Under the pieces are notes generated by a model that saw nothing but the letters and a program-made list of their open reading frames with translations, made no database searches and was not told the DNA's origin. Positions 11,901 to 25,267 of a DNA stretch of 64,000 bases are shown here, piece after piece. The position numbers and the translations under genes are program-made. Position 1 is the first letter of the stretch. Each line of letters opens with the position of its first letter. This DNA is from Rhynchospora pubera (lineage: Eukaryota; Streptophyta; Magnoliopsida; Poales; Cyperaceae), in assembly GCA_028095005.1 (NCBI GenBank), contig CM051461.1:44070812-44134811 (forward strand). Reading direction: 5' to 3'.

Positions 11901-14900
11901 CTATGAAAGAATGCTCACACCAGTATCCCCAAATTCTCTCCTATGGAAATTTTCAATTTCCACAGAATACTGTTTTGAATCAAAAGCTGTGCTTTCTCCA
12001 AACTGGACCCCATTACAGAGGTCTGGCAGGTTACACCTGCTTTCCAGCGCCTTTAAAACCTGATATTTGTTTGTATTATTAACAACTAAAATAACCAACT
12101 CCAGCAGACAAATCTATACTAAAACAAAAGTTCAAAAAATGCTTTGCATCCCATCATGAACACTACATTTGATGACATACCAATTAGGTGACTTTGTCAT
12201 ACGCTAGTAAGTGATCCTTTCTTTTTACTTGCGATAGTTTGTTTCTTCAAATGATACTATAGTTTTGAGATACCATTAACTTAGTAAGCCCCAGTGGCTG
12301 ACAGACTAAAATCAGAAGCTAATATGCCTCCAAATACTTGAACAGCCATCATAGGTATAAACCCTTTGCTAAAATTAAACTTAATAATAAACCCCAGACA
12401 GTACCTGAAGCATACTGGGCCTATTAGTAGAAGAATGACGCACACAAGCCGCGGCCAAATTGATCATCTGATGCACTTCATTTGCAACATAATTGCCCTT
12501 AAATTTTGGGTCCACCAAATTTTCAAAATTCCCACTATTAATAGCTTCGACAAGCAGAGGCCATGCCTATTAATTAAAACAAAACAAGTGAGCACTTCTT
12601 GTCAGTAATCTAATTACAATAATCGTTCGTCATCACTGCCCTACCATCTTCCACACACACATTCCGGTCAACTAAGGCCAGACACATTTTATGGACCCAA
12701 ATAATTTTCTTCAATGATTTCCCAAAATGAACACATTTTGAATCAAACTTGCTGAAATTAAAAGTCAAAATTTTGTACCCATCCCACTAAACTTTCTTCT
12801 GGATCTAATGGGTTGATGGCTTTACGACCAGTTATGAGCTCCAATAGCACAACACCAAAAGAGAACACATCAGACTTGTAAGTTAATTTTCCGGTAGTTG
12901 CATATTCTGGTGCTAGATACCTACACATTCACATATAATCATTCATTTCAGAAGATAACATCTTTGTTTATACAATTTTTTAAACAGAGTACATCACATA
13001 GAGATTTCTGAGACTAACAAAGAGAAAAACAATTAAAGTTTTTGAACAACAAAGTCATAAGGAATTTATCATATATGTACCCATGTGTGCCCATAACACG
13101 GGTTGAAACGTGAGTATTGCCATCATATCTCACCTTCGCAATTCCAAAATCTGCAAGCTATATTTTGTGCTATTAACAGATAAGATTTTTAATTTAAAAA
13201 TAATTAGGTTAATATAAGAACTAATATTTTGATTTCTGCAGGAAAGAAGAATAAGATATTGAACACTACACCTTAGGCTCAAAGTAATAATCCAAGAGAA
13301 TATTCGCCGATTTGATGTCCCTATGAACTATCTTAGGTTCACCTACCAATTCAGAAATAAAGCATCAGTATATGTATAACACAGAGCAAGACATACAAAT
13401 GTAGCACAGGTTGTGGAGAGTTGAGAAAGTTCTTCAAAACGAGGTTGCAAATTTAAATAATAATGGGAAAGGACTGTTGATTGAGTTAAAAAGATATATG
13501 CTTGATGCCTTCTTTTATAAATCCATTCTCATCACTACATTTCATTTCTCTAGTATATTTGCAAATCGAAAGAGCAAGACTATCAATAAGCAGGCATACA
13601 GTCTTCATGTAGGTACTTCAGCCCGCGAGCACAACCGATTGCTATTTTCATTCTCTTTTGCCAATCCAACACTGGTAGGTCTTCTTCTATTTATTGTAAT
13701 AAGCAGTAAGGGATAATTAGAGGAAAAACAATGCATTATATCAGAAATGAAAAACTTCCCTAAATAGAAATTGCAACTTAGAAAAGGTAATCATCTCCTT
13801 ATGTTAGTAAAATAAAATAAAAATTGGAGTTTAATACCATAATTACAAAATAATTCTGAAGGTGAGATTGAGTTTGAGAAACCAAACTTTATCCAAATAA
13901 AAAATGGCTCTATGGTTGATAAGAGATTACCTATCTTGTCAGTTTAGGAGTATAATTTAGTTCTCAGAATTTTCCTTACCAACTTATTTAGTGCGGAAAT
14001 TGTTTTCATTATTAGGTTTGAAGTATAATTTAATTCCCAAAATTTTGCTTTACCAAATTATAAAATGTGGTAACTATTTAAGGTGTCATGTTCAACTATT
14101 GATGCCTGTTTTGAGCTTTTCACTTCCAACAGAGGTTGAATTCAAATTAAATTTCCAATTCCAACAGGACATATGTTCTTAATTCAAACAGAGATATTTT
14201 TTTCCCCTTGAAGGTAATTGAAATATAATTTTTGCCATCTCTTCAAAAGAAAGGGCACAAATACACCCTACAGTTTTTTACATATGCAATAGAACGCAAT
14301 ATTTTCCAAATTTTGGCAGCTCTCTCTCTCTCTCTCTCTCTCTCACCCACACACACAATCTGATTTATGCAATGAACAAAAATCTTTAGATTACAGTTTG
14401 GAAAGGGAAGTCAACAGTTGACAATATTGCCCTCATTACACTGAGACATATTTTCCTTATATTCATATAAAGCTAAATATTAAACAAAGTTATAGTGGGA
14501 TCAATTGAAAAATGAAAATAAAATGATCCAAAAGTAATTTAGTTGGTTGAGCAAGACAAAAAAAATGAAAATAATAAATAATCAATACCTGGGTAATTGA
14601 CTTTTGTAAACTTTACAACAAATTATGATTTGCATAACGGCCCAGCAAAAATGCATGACATGGTTGGCTTACATGGGACATAGTATTTGCAGTAAGTGGT
14701 TGGATGAATTATCAAAAATGTTTTGAGAAAGCTAACCATGTAAGTGGTACGATAGTGTTCGGTTGGGGATGAACTCATAGACAAGTAGCTGGTATGCCTC
14801 TGTGAGGCAGTACCCAAGCAACTTAACAAGATGGCGGTGATGGATTCGGCTTATAATTTCTATCTCTGACCGCAGTTCTGTTTCTGCCGCTTTCTCTTGC

Positions 14901-17349
14901 TTTATTTGCTTCACTGCCACCTCAGTCCTATCTGGGAAAATCCCTTCAAAAAAATTTACGTCATTGGGCATTTTTGTTTGTAAATTAGCTCAAATGATCT
15001 TAAGGATTTTCAATTTTAAAAATATATCATTCTCTAATCTTTATATAAGGGTGTGTTTGAATGCGCAAGAATAAGGATCCGGATGAGAATAAACCTCAAA
15101 TTTTTTATTCTTGTGCAACCCAAACAACACAAGAATAAGAAATTCCTTATTCTTATATTAACAAAACTATGGAATTTGGATAAGAATTAGGAATTCTAGA
15201 ATCTCGTGCCAATCCTTATTCTTATGCTTATCCGACCTCAATCCAAACACACCAAGTGAATGCTTACATTCAGTTTTGACCATGTTTGCAACTTTTGCAT
15301 TGCATTGTGTCACAATTGTTCGGCATCATTAGTTTCCTTAATTGTCTTCATCCAGTTTGTACTATACAAACATTACGAATGCCTTTTACTTATAAACTTC
15401 AATCCGAATCCAATTTTCTAACTCCATAACAGATGTGAGCTAGTGTTTGTGTGCGCATACCAGCATGACTAAAACTCTAGGGTGAGCCTGTGTCCATTAC
15501 TTTAAAATCCCATATATCAGCTCACATGTCTAATGCTGGTTCACGCACCAGCCACTATGCTACGATTTCCATATGATGAATCATAATGGAATACTAATAT
15601 TCTGAATAGTGGTATCCTTATGGGCACTACATTTGACAACCAGTTAACTACTCAGACTAAAAAAGTGTGTAGATATCTATATATATATCTAGTATTGAAT
15701 ACCTTTATATACACGAGCAAAGCCACCTTCACCAATTAGATTGGCACCTGAGAAGCCAGCTGTCATGTCATATAACTGTTGGTATGGAATTCCTCCATTT
15801 GAACCAGTGTTAGAGTACGGTGAAGAGATTAGTTCTGTTTAAAGGCCATATGCAACAAAAGGTAAGTAGATGAATAAGTATACTATAAACAAATAAAAAA
15901 CAAACAACTAGTTATAAAATATTCACATACAAAAGTCATCAGTCTAAAACTTGAATGTTTGGCACTTAATTACTGCTATTACAATGTAATGAAAGTGCCC
16001 GAAATATACCTTTTATCCTACTATATCAATTCTGTACTCAACAAATCTACAGAATAGAAAAAGGTAAAACGTACACGTTCCACACCTGTAAAATCTAGCA
16101 AACTGCCACCTGGTACGCATTATCAGTATTTTTTTTTTTTTGGAGGCTTGTTGGCTGGTTGACAACAACAGGATTAAATTAACTGTCAATAGTTTATAGT
16201 ACTGTATCAAAAGTTTATTTAATTTCATTCAACCTTTTTGCTCACAAGATACACAAAAGGTGGTTTGTTTGCAATTGTAATATTTAGAACTGGTTGTGCA
16301 ATCCTCTATAATCAGTAAGTGATAACACAGAAATTGTACCATGAAAATATAACTAATGTACCAGCATTATTTCCCTTGGTTTTATACAGGCCAAGTAATT
16401 TAGGTGCCCGATTTCTTCTAAACCTCTTCACAGAAATAACTGAGAGAAAAATGAGGCAGACAAGCACAAAAGCAGCCACAAAAGCAAATACAATTGCTGG
16501 TTGGGAGTGTGAAGTATCAGCTTTTGGTGCCCCTATTGAAGAATCTTTTTTCTGTGAGGTATGAAGTGAATTGGTAGGAGGAGAAAGAGATGGATTACGA
16601 AACCCTGGTGGAGGTAGAGAAAAAGGTGGGGAAGATGGGGTCTGTACTTGTGCTGGAACCGATACGGCTGGACGAATAAATGAATGTGAGGGGTCCGATA
16701 GAGGTGAGTGTGGTGTTAGCGGCTGGATTGGTATGCTGCTTGGTGGTGGAGGTGATGGTATTGCAACTGGTGTTTGTGCAGGGTTGGTTGGGGATGCTGA
16801 AACTGGAACTTGATTACCAATTAGATTGTTTAATAGTGGATTTGATTCATTTCTGCTTTCCATAAGTTCAGAAGCAAATTGATCAGCATCGGAAGGTGGT
16901 GGAACTAATTGATTGACATCAGAAGTTGGTGGAGCTAATTGATAGATGCCAGGAGGTGGTGGTGGAGTTAACTGATTGATGTCAGGAGATGGCGGTAAAA
17001 TAAACTGGTTGGTCTCCATAGGTGATGGCGGAGTTAACTGGTTGATGTCAGTTGGTGGTGGGGGGATCCATTGACTCGCATCGAGAGGTGGTGGACTTAA
17101 TTGATTAACATCAGGAGGTGGTGGACTTAATTGGTTTACATCAGGAGGAGGTGCATTCAATTGTTCAACGCTACGGGATGGTGGTGTCGATTGATTGGTA
17201 TCGGCAGGTGGTGGAGTTAGTTGATTAGCATCTGGAGGTGGTGGAGTAAATTGACTGGTTCCAGTTTGCGGTGGCACGGGTGAATTTGCAGGATTTTCAA
17301 TTGGAGTTGATGGGTTGGGAGATAAAAATAGAGAAGTCGAGTTCGACAT
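11901..17349 (-). CDS. PERK: PERK-type proline-rich receptor-like protein kinase
   Basis: Nine exons read in frame on the minus strand: 17349-16362, 15834-15703, 14943-14737, 13680-13600, 13342-13272, 13157-13081, 12920-12779, 12566-12405 and 12059-11901. They total 2019 bases (672 aa plus stop), and all phases agree. Residues 1-284 are a proline-rich ectodomain with about a dozen repeats of the type PPPDVNQLSPPP. Residues 285-307 are a membrane span followed by basic KRFRRNR. The kinase domain has the Gly-rich loop IGEGGFARVYKG (363-374), the ATP-binding Lys 385 in AVKQIK, HRD (476-478), DFG (496-498) and APEY, so it looks catalytically intact. The C-terminal DLCNGVQFGESTAFDS is typical of PERKs. 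Family members act at the plasma membrane in cell-wall sensing as Ser/Thr kinases. An in-frame ATG 12 bases upstream (17361) is an alternative start. Exon 4 may start three bases earlier. The exact family member cannot be named. Confidence 0.93.
14320..14344. repeat. (CT)n microsatellite in a PERK intron
   Basis: About twelve CT repeats followed by a short CACACA stretch, in the intron between the third and fourth PERK exons. Useful only as a length marker. Confidence 0.95.
15049..15253. mobile_element. Tourist-like MITE in a PERK intron
   Basis: The ends GGGTGTGTTTGAATG and CAATCCAAACACACC are inverted repeats. The interior repeats AAGAATAAG-type words and their complement CTTATTCTTA. The length is about 205 bp. 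TAA precedes the left end; the right flank is AAG. It resembles the other GGCTCCGTTTGGATG-type MITEs at 43-50 kb in its inner AATAAG words and CAAAC-rich ends. Confidence 0.75.
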
Positions 17350-20300
17350 TTTGGTTTTCAATTAAGATTAGCTCAAGCTTTCCAACCTTTTCAGTCTAGT
17401 TAATGAAGGAATGAGAAATCAGGAGACATTTCATCGAACATGGGGAAGGCGATGATGTTAAGAACACTGTTAGTGTAGAGAATCGTAAGCTATAAATTGG
17501 AATCTATGAAGAATTGAAGAATCAAAGACAGGTCTAAAGGACCCAAATTCACAAATTCAGACCCAAATGTAGAGACACAAAATTAACAATAGGAAATGTA
17601 CACAAATGGAAACAGGGTCGAAGAAAGCTGACAAAAAATTGATTTTTCCTGATTCCCTTTGAGAAAAAAATGAGGAATGAGAGAGAGAGAGGATGAAGAG
17701 AGAAACTAAATTTGGCTGGTCCGTATGTTACTAATCTGGTTTTCGTTTTTTAACTAAAACCGCGCTTTTCTCAACAGACTCAACCTCTTTCAAATGCTTG
17801 TCCAATGGCGGTTTCTTATGTTGTGACAGGGATGATTAATTAAAAACGAAATACTACCGTTCTGTATAACGAATGGATAAAATGTTTCGACGCCAAAGCT
17901 GAAACGATGGAGAAACTATAATAAATATAAAATAATAGCACTTTTGCTTACTTAAAAATTTAATAATAAGCTCACAAAGGACTTAATTGCCGCTTGTATA
18001 GTTGTATTTGATTAAGAACGATTCCACAAAATTTGATTAAATTTCAAATCAAACTCGACATGTTGCCAGTCGAATCTACTGCTACTCACCAACTCGGTAT
18101 ATGTATTACTATACAGATGACGTCTCATTATTGTCAGACGGTTCTCCGTTACAATAGGATCGTCTACAGCTCCGATATATATTAGATCGGCTTTACGGCT
18201 TTACAAGTTTACAAGATCACGCAATTTTATCCGCTATATATTAGATTGCATAAAAGAATTTATTGAAAGAACATGAAACATATATTCGGATATTCCTCTT
18301 CTAGATTCAGGCGTCTTCTTTCTGGACACTTTTGAGTTTTGAGCTCTAAATGAGGCCTCTGATCCATAAATAATTTAAATTGGGCTGAAGGAAATTAACC
18401 ATTAAGGTTTGAGTTCTCTCAAAATTGGTCCTTACGAGCCAAGCACACAGTGTCAAAACCTCACTGCTTGAGCAACTAAGTCCAAAAAAAAATCTCACTG
18501 CTCGTACGAGCAAAAAAAAAAAAAAGAACTCCAAAATAAAAAAAAATAACTATTAAAGATTTATTCTAAAATATTTATTTTTTACAGTTTAATTTAGCAT
18601 CAAATAAATAAATAAATTATTACATTTTATGATAGCGGATACGTCGTGAAAATAAATTTAAATTTTTACAATATCAGTGAAAGTGTAAAGTTATGGGCTT
18701 ATGGCATTTGGGTTAAAAATTTGCAACATTGCAATTTGCAAACTTACGCAAATACTATTTTGAAAAGTTTGAAGGTATACAAGAATTAATGCTTACAAAA
18801 AAAAATAATGAAGATTTAAAGGAGAAATTTAAAAAACATAAATCAGTAAGAATTGAAGGACAATGACTATTGAAGAAACTAAACCTTTTTTTTATTTTTC
18901 AATTTTCAGAAATTAATTCTATTATCAAATGTACACAAATCTCGGCCTTATCTGCGTGAGATTTTTTTTTTCCAAAACTTTAATATCATAGTCAACATAG
19001 AACCTAATACAAAACTTTGTTAGGAATCAATAGACTTTGACCAAGAATAACAGTTCATGCATTGTCATCCTCTACAGCAGAGCACACATGCTATGCTTCC
19101 TTCAGCCATTTGGCCTCTTCAATATTCTACCTAGATCAAGTCATAATAAACCGAACGGCTGGTACCTATGAAGCATGCCTATTGCATTGTAGAGGATCCC
19201 ACATGATAAAAGACCAGTACAGCTTTCGGACTGGATTTTTTAATTCTAAGTTCCAATTATATTCACAAAAAGCAAAACGGAAATTCTAGAATATCATGCT
19301 TTTTTTTCTAGTACTGCGGCCTTTCTGGATCCTTGGTATTGGTTGCTTAAAACAGAAAATAGAAAAAAATAATAATCTTCCAATAAAATAGTTTTTTTTT
19401 TCAGTGCCAATTCCTAGCGTGATTGACTTGGATGAGATTAATTTGATGTATCCGGTCAGGATTTTTGTTGACCTTTTAGCTGTTGTCTGTTTAATTAATT
19501 GTCAGGTAATTAGGTTGATGGTGACCCAACCAATCCAGATTAAACTAATTATTAGATTTCTAGAAGGATTGGTGGAGATTGTCATCTTAGTTAGCCAAAT
19601 TAAACAAAGTATGAGCAGCTTAGTGTTAATAAACAAAAAAAATTAAGCAATTTAAAAAAAAAAATTCTAACAAAACCGACAAAACATGACGATTTTTTCC
19701 CTTGACCTGCTAAGCTCCAATCAAACACTTCCTTTTATAATTATACAGCCTATCATTAATTAATTTTATTTATTTATTATTTTTTTTAAAACAAGCCCGT
19801 AGGCGCATATCATTATTTTAATTGGATAATACTGTGTTAATATTTCAAAGTTCAATCAGGTGCTACTTATACAGGTGTCTGTTCTTTAAGTAAGGTTAAA
19901 TGATCCCAAACTACTTAACACTGTTTACAATTCATAAAAGTATTTATTTTTTGCAATTCTAAAAACTTTGGTTGAAAAAGAGCCAGACTTAATAGCATTT
20001 CTCAGCTTGGAGAACAAGTGAGAAAAGTTCCTAACGGCTTAATTAATTGTTACATCGCTAACCTGACCTTTAAGAAGGTTCTATGAGATAATTATAGGGT
20101 AGCATAATGATATACAACCTTTTCAAGTCTATAGTTATCTAGAAGGTCTAAGATATTTTATGACTTTGGACTACTACCAATTATATAGGACCTTCAACAG
20201 ATTCGATTTTGAGTATGTGTTAAGGAAGAATCATCATATTTAGTATAGATATAGGATATTATTAAAAATGTATATTGATATCAGTTTAACTTTTACAGAT

Positions 20301-22950
20301 TTTACGATAATAATGAATTATTTATAATTTGTAATTTAAGTCAAGCAATACAATTTTTTTTAATTGTTTATTTCTTCTCGCAGTAAACATTTTTTTTATC
20401 TATATTAATTAAGAACTTGCATGTATTTTATTCTTATTTGTTTGAAAAATAATTGAATAATTAATAATTATCAAGTAAAAATAAATACCATCAATAGTAT
20501 ATTTCGAATAAATAATAAATAAAATACAAAAACGTGCAACTAGTACATAATTGATAAATATAACGAAAATGTGCGTTTTCATATCTTATCATGTCAACAT
20601 TTATTGATTGATGAATTATACAATATCGTCAATACTCAATAACGTCAGATAGATCATTGTTTCTCACTTGAAATAAAATTAATGGAAAATAAATCCTAAA
20701 GTTGATGGCCTGGCTGAAATACACTCACAATCATTCGACGTAATGTAATTAAGACGTGATCGCCTACGCATCCGTCACTTCATTTAAGAAGAATTCAAAT
20801 AATTTTCTCGTCCTCAATCAAAATTCAATGAATTATACATCACAATATCACATATTTTCCCACTTGTTCTATATGTCCTTTCTTCTTATTTCCTCGGCGT
20901 ATATTCAATGTTAGATTTTGAGTTAGAATTTCAAGGCAACAACGGTTTATCCTGGTAATTCTTTTCGGTAAGCCTGACATGACAAGCACTAGAACTTCTT
21001 AAGTAAAGACAAAATTGATATAACCTCTAAAACCTTCTCCATACAGATTCCATTATAACCATTTGAAAATCTTAAAATTGACAATAATTCCTCGTAATCC
21101 TTTTAATTTAGGGTACAAATACTTATTTTTATCATATTTTACATAAAAAATCATTTTTTTACTATCATATTTCAAATACTTCTCTTTTTTAATATTGTCA
21201 ATAATTCAATCAGCAATTCCATCGAATTGCAATATTATTTTGTAAAATGATTTTTTTATTTAAAACATGATTGAAATTAATGAATTAATAAGAAGAATTT
21301 ATATTCCGAAGCTAAAGTTGGTTTCTGAATCTCAAAAGCAGAATATCATATATATACTCTCATATAAATTACTCGTACGAATATATTAACTGTTTATATG
21401 CAATGTATACAAATTCCTAAGCAATTTTGTTACAACTAATATGTAATAACTGTCTCTAAAATATTAATTTAAAAAGATGATATGCATAAAATCTGCCAAA
21501 GTAGCATGATTCTCGGAGGAAGTCTGTTAAAAGATAAAGCAATTAACTAAAAAGAAAAAGGATTAATGCAGCAAAGATGGCAAAAGCAACAAATAAAATA
21601 AAAACTTGGAAGACAAACTTCATAAAGATCAAAGATTATTTCATATTATCTTCAAATGAGAACTTTTAATATTAATTATCAGACAACATCGACATCAAAA
21701 TATGCATCATAAAAATCCATTTGAGGAAACACAAGAACAGATACATAAAAAGCGCCACTGCAAATCTCTTCATTTCTAGATGCCTGTACCGGTTTCCTCG
21801 GACATATCCATTGCATGATGGTCCTGGTCTTTCGTGTGGCGTCTACATTTCTAAATAGAATAATATAAAACCAATTAAGCGTGTCATGGTTCATGGTTTC
21901 TCACTAAAAGTACGTCTGAAAAGTGAAAACTCAAAATGTGTACAACACTACAACTCGACAAGAACTAAATACCAACTATATATGTGACATACAAATCCAC
22001 CTCAAGTCAATTAACTCGCAAATCGATTTAACCTGAATAGCTTGAAAAAATAAAAATGTAAGTCTGTCAACCTAAATCCAATCCTATCTTAAGATGAATA
22101 ATTTAAAATATTAATTAAATCAATTTTACCTAAACAAGTAAAATTGAAATCCGGGACAACTCAAAGATGAACTACTAAAACTTAACCCGATCTGCTCTGG
22201 ACTCGTATAAATATAACCAGTGTTTTTAATACCGTATCGGATATCGAAAATTCCCTTACTATCAAAAATCAGTACAGTGATCGAAACGACAATATCTGAT
22301 ATTATGAGATAAAATACCAAAAAATTTCAGAAAATATCATATTTCAGCCACTAGCCGGTACGAGTGCCTTTTATGATATTTTAAAAGCACTGCGTATAAC
22401 TGCTTTCGTAATCAGTTACAACTTACAAGTTAATTATTCCCCGTCACTCTATGCTCACATCTGGACCGTCCGATCGGAAACTAGCGGCCGATTGAGCTAG
22501 GATTAGTTAATTTAGCGCAGCGCGCGGAAGGAATGAACCTAAATTAAGCAGCCTCCATATACCCCACTTCCACAACACCAACCAATTGTATCCCTTCTAG
22601 AAGCTGTTTCGCCACGCTTCTGTTCACCCCTTGACACGTATGTCTTCTTTCCCAAGTATCCGTATTACGGTATTAGTCGTCTTCGAACCTTCCTACCTTT
22701 TACACCCACACAATCTACTAACTTACTTTACTTGCCACGTCATCTTAATAATACTATGTAAGTTGCCCCTTAAGACACGACACCTCAGAAATTCGTATGA
22801 ATGCGTAAAATATGATGCCTCGACAGGAAATGCGACTTCAATGACGCGCTCTAATACACGGCTACGCTCATGTGTCTTATTTCAATTCCCCTTGTTTTAA
22901 ACTGGACATCTCCGTTCCTTATCACAGTGCAATCGTCGCTTTAGTACTCT
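17350..22950. other. AT-rich spacer between PERK and the DUF1645 gene; no gene recognised
   Basis: The proximal 350-500 bp should contain the PERK promoter and 5' UTR. The purine-rich GAGAGAGAGAGG stretch near 17680 on the + strand would be a CT-rich leader on the PERK strand. The remainder is AT-rich with many short random frames. A dispersed repeat copy lies at about 22218-22395. The last kilobase, about 22430-22950, has higher GC and is the probable DUF1645 promoter region. No RNA gene or other element with clear ends was found. Confidence 0.5.
22218..22395. repeat. Dispersed repeat, second copy at 29471-29790
   Basis: Phrases such as CAGTGTTTTTAATACC, ATCGGATATCGAAAAATTC-like, CGAAACGACA-TATC, TTTCAGAAAATA and AGCCGGTA-GAG-GTGCC occur in the same order here and at 29471-29790. 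The ends were not resolved, so the class of the element is unknown. Confidence 0.7.
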
Positions 22951-22985
22951 AGTACTGGATCTCTACCATTGTATCAAACTGGAGA
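22951..22985 (+). other. 35-bp sequence shared with the 5' end of the large Helitron
   Basis: The 35 bases starting AGTACTGGATCTCTACC match the complement of 41974-42008 with one mismatch. In the Helitron copy, the last 26 bases of the 35 are the 5' terminus (TCTCTACC...) and the first nine are flank. Here it sits about 240 bp upstream of the DUF1645 start codon. No matching Helitron 3' end was found downstream. Confidence 0.85.
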
Positions 22986-23226
22986 GGATAGTGAAACCAA
23001 TCGGGTTCCACTTCGCATAATATAATAATCACTGCCTTTATTAACGCCGCAGTATCTCTCTCTTCTCTCTAAACTCTAGCCTTTTCCACTTCCCAACAAA
23101 ACTCAAATAACCTCCAAACATTTTCAAAAAAAAAAAAAATAACCTCCAAAAAACAAAACAAAAACCATTCCCCAAAACACAAACCAAAGAACTACGAAAA
23201 AACAAACCAAATTTCAAAAACAAACA

Positions 23227-24015
23227 ATGGCGAAAGAAGAAGAAGACAGAGAGGCGCAATTGGAGGAAAGCTCGAATCAAGAAATCTTCTCCAACCATCA
23301 CGATTCGCCCGAGAGGATCTCAGCGATCGATTTCCCAAGTCAAGATCAAGAAGAAGAAGATTCCGACGAGAACTCCGACGACGAGTTCGAGTTCCAGTCC
23401 GTGATCAGAGATCCCTCGGTGGCAGTTCACCATCCAATCTACCCGGTGTTCGGTCGGTCGATCATCTCGCCTCCCGAAACCCCGGAACTGGACTCTCCGG
23501 TGCGTCTCCCTCTCCGCAAGCTGTTGGTCGAAGAGCGCAATTCCTCCATTGGGTCGACCTCTTCGTCTTCTTCAATGGCTGAGACTGTCGAATTGGAAGG
23601 CATACCGACCGATAGTTACTGTGTCTGGACCCCGGCATCGGCTCCTCAATCGCCCGCCAGGTGTCACAAATCGGGATCGACTGGATCGTTGGTGAAGTGG
23701 AAGAAGATTAGTGATCTTGTGTTGGGAAGAAGCCAAAGCGATGGGAAGGAGAAATTCGTGTTTCTCTCAGCTAAAGGAAATGCAAAGGAAGAGAAGAAGG
23801 TGAAGGAGAAGGAGAAGGGAAAGAAGAAAGGGAAGGGAGGTAAGGTTACCATAGAAGTGGATACGATCACGGCGCATCGGATCTTCTATGGCAACAAATC
23901 TGGTGCAGGAAACGGTGTGGCGGGTGGGAGGAAGTCGTTCTTGCCGTACAAACAAGATTTGGTTGGATTGTTTGCTAGCGTTAATGGGATTAGTAGGAGC
24001 CACCATCCGTTTTAA
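23227..24015 (+). CDS. DUF1645 family protein
   Basis: A single uninterrupted exon of 262 aa. The N-terminal half is acidic and disordered (EEEDSDENSDDEFEF, residues 40-54). The family signature follows: a proline/serine stretch with SPARCHKSGSTGSLVKWKK, then ISDLVLGRSQSDGKEKFVFL, a lysine-rich run (KEKEKGKKKGKGGK) and the C-terminal block SFLPYKQDLVGLFASVNG ending in SRSHHPF. These blocks match plant DUF1645 proteins, a plant-specific family with members linked to stress tolerance and grain size; biochemical function is unknown. The ATG follows an A-rich leader (ACAAACAATGGCG, a good plant start context). The length is usual for the family. The lysine run could act in nuclear localisation (inference). 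Confidence 0.92.
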   Translation: MAKEEEDREAQLEESSNQEIFSNHHDSPERISAIDFPSQDQEEEDSDENSDDEFEFQSVIRDPSVAVHHPIYPVFGRSIISPPETPELDSPVRLPLRKLLVEERNSSIGSTSSSSSMAETVELEGIPTDSYCVWTPASAPQSPARCHKSGSTGSLVKWKKISDLVLGRSQSDGKEKFVFLSAKGNAKEEKKVKEKEKGKKKGKGGKVTIEVDTITAHRIFYGNKSGAGNGVAGGRKSFLPYKQDLVGLFASVNGISRSHHPF

Positions 24016-24541
24016 TTAGGTCAGAATTTCTACTTTTGGAACTTGGAAATTCTTCTCTTTTAGTACTTAGTTAGTAGTGTTGTTATATTGAGTCAAATAG
24101 TGTTTTTGGTTCTTTTTTAGAGATACAGGATGAGAGATATTGAGTGATTTACATTTTTACATAGATTGTGTTAGTATAGTATAGTAAGATTGCTGATTTG
24201 CTTTTTTTTTTCTTACTTCATTTGGTAAAGTTGTATATAATGGTGTTAGTTCTGCTGACAGATTAATAGTGGTATTATAATTGCTCTTTTTCTATTGGAT
24301 AATGATTGGTGAACAAATGAAAATGCAATTGTTTTCATAGTTTTGTCATTTTTTGTTTCCTTCTCAGTTTAGCATTTACTTCCAAACAAAGAATCAAAGT
24401 AGTTATCAGTGTGAAAGTATGGTAACGTATAAAGTATGTCTACAAGTTAAAAATGGCAGAGGCTAGATAAAAATAAAGTCAAACCTCAGGGTTTACACGG
24501 GTAATTTACCAAAAGGATTGATTTTTCATGTGCATGCTAAG

Positions 24542-25259
24542 TAGGGATGAAAACGGAGCGGATAAAAATCCGCTCCGATCCGTATCCGAATCCGAAAAAT
24601 AAGCGTAATATCCGAACCGTATCCGTATCCGAACATATCCGTATTCGTATCTGTATCCGTCAAAAAAATATGGATGCGGATATGGAAAGACCAATATCCG
24701 CTCTTTATCCGTATCCGACATGAATATTATCCGTATCCGATAAATATTAATCCGTTTATCCGTATCTTTAACATCATAAGATGATTAATATAATATAATT
24801 ACTTCTCTATATTAGAGAATACTTTTAATTGGATAATACTTAATTTTTATTAAATAAATTTTCTTATAATAAATATTTTTATTTGGACTAGTAACATAAA
24901 ATTATTTTTATTTTTTATTAATTGAGACGATTATAAATGATAACAACACTAAAATTATTTTTTTCTCTAATATTGACAAAGTACTAACATAGACATGAGT
25001 ATATTGAATATCATTATATTTATAGAAACTACTATTATAAATAAATAATAAAGATTAAAATGCAATCCGTATCCGACAAAATATATTCGTATTCGACTCC
25101 GTATCCGATAATATCCGAACCGTATTCGTATCCGTTTAATATCCGAACCGTATTCGTATCCGAATGCATTCGTATTCGTATTCGTATCCGGAAAAAAAAT
25201 GCGGATGCGGATATGGGAAGACCAACATCCACTCCGTATCCGATCCGTTTTCATCCCTA
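24542..25259. mobile_element. Non-autonomous hAT (Ac-like) element, 718 bp
   Basis: The terminal inverted repeats are TAGGGATGAAAACGGA and TCCGTTTTCATCCCTA, close to the Ac-type CAGGGATGAAA. The 8-bp target duplication ATGCTAAG is perfect (24534-24541 and 25260-25267). The subterminal regions carry many TATCCGTATCCG/GGATACGGATA words, which in Ac-like elements are transposase-binding sites. The middle is AT-rich and has no transposase coding. The perfect target duplication argues for a fairly recent insertion, 520 bp downstream of the DUF1645 stop. Confidence 0.92.
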
Positions 25260-25267
25260 ATGCTAAG

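Noticed and set aside
16319..16865. Open frames on the + strand opposite the PERK ectodomain
   Set aside because: Mirror images of proline-rich coding DNA; the minus-strand gene explains the region fully.
22951..24015. A second Helitron starting at 22960
   Set aside because: The 5' terminal sequence is present, but no hairpin plus CTAG end was found downstream and the matching sequence extends outside the terminus.
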